Shown one piece after another: positions 63,806 through 64,000 of a stretch of 64,000 bases of DNA. The translations under genes and the position numbers were made by a program. Origin of the DNA: Cristatella mucedo (Eukaryota; Bryozoa; Phylactolaemata; Cristatellidae); contig WPIO01000026.1 of NCBI GenBank assembly GCA_009760855.2, positions 3,416,501-3,480,500 on the forward strand, written 5' to 3'. Under the pieces are notes generated by a model that saw nothing but the letters and a program-made list of their open reading frames with translations, ran no database searches and was not told where the DNA came from. The stretch's first letter is position 1, and the number at the start of each line of letters is the position of its first letter.

Positions 63806-63923
63806 ATGTCGAGCTTCAAGAACGCCGAGTCGGAGAAGTGCAAGCGCTGCGGCAAGTCCGTTTACCACGCGGAGGAGAAACTCGCCGGCGGCTTCAAGTG
63901 GCATAACTTCTGCTTCAAGTGCG
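63806..63923 (+). CDS. Second LIM gene, first coding exon (first half of LIM1), partial
   Basis: The ATG has A at -3 (gcgaaaatg). It encodes [28 protein letters not shown] and KWHNFCFKC, giving the first five LIM zinc ligands. It ends one base into the next codon at donor gtaagc, exactly where exon 1 of the first LIM gene ends. The sequence differs from every half-LIM exon of the first gene, so it is a paralogue rather than a copied exon. The rest lies beyond the window. Confidence 0.88.
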
Positions 63924-64000
63924 GTAAGCCGCGCTCCCGCGCGCGCGCTCGCGCCCGTCGTCTCGCCGGGGAACAGCGGCGACGGCGGCGGAGCCACTGG

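Noticed and set aside
61711-63997. Minus- and plus-strand Arg-rich frames near the right edge
   Set aside because: Same base-composition reason. Only the 63,806 exon has a family signature and splice donor.

Overview
This is animal nuclear DNA, most likely from an invertebrate. The evidence is spliced genes with GT-AG introns, CpG-rich promoter-like stretches, tRNA-headed SINEs, LINE retrotransposons with (ATT)n tails instead of poly(A), a hAT-type transposase remnant, and long (CT)n, (GT)n and (AT)n microsatellites. I cannot name the species. No bacterial operon, CRISPR array, rRNA or functional tRNA gene was seen.

The central feature is one plus-strand gene at 10,773-35,777. I assembled it by hand as 14 coding exons whose reading phases all agree (2,280 coding bases, 759 residues). 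It encodes a muscle-LIM / cysteine-rich-protein (CRP/MLP, Mlp84B-like) scaffold with six complete LIM domains. A seventh C-terminal LIM keeps only its second zinc finger. Each LIM domain is split over two exons by a phase-1 intron, and each linker is cut by a phase-2 intron, so one LIM plus linker is a symmetric, duplicable cassette. Glycine-rich GPKGYGF-type tails follow LIM2-LIM6. Linkers carry repeated RRxS motifs. At 63,806-63,923 the first exon of a second LIM gene begins, in the same orientation and with the same intron position. It is a probable tandem paralogue running off the right edge.

Layout: 1-5,480 is a LINE (family A, minus strand) with a second LINE (family B, plus strand) nested in it. 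5,480-10,100 is mostly unassigned, with one SINE and one LINE fragment. 10,100-10,772 is the CpG-rich promoter/5' UTR of the LIM gene. 10,773-35,777 is the LIM gene, whose long introns hold LINE, SINE and microsatellite insertions and several strong inverted repeats. 35,778-63,700 is intergenic: LINE fragments, a nearly complete but broken LINE A (39.2-42.3 kb), LINE B pieces, a degraded ZMYM1/DUF4371-type hAT transposase (44.7-47.6 kb, minus), large (CT)n arrays, SINEs, and GC-rich stretches with no gene I can support. 63,700-64,000 is the start of the second LIM gene.

The repeats are related to one another. SINE family 1 has a tRNA-like head joined to the same stem-loop 3' end as LINE A, so it probably uses the LINE A machinery. 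Every LINE copy seen carries stops, frameshifts, truncation or an altered catalytic motif. The most unusual points are the 6.5-LIM architecture, the half-LIM exon pair that keeps its splice phases, a LINE tail directly upstream of an exon acceptor, and many near-perfect short inverted repeats, several beside LIM-gene splice sites.
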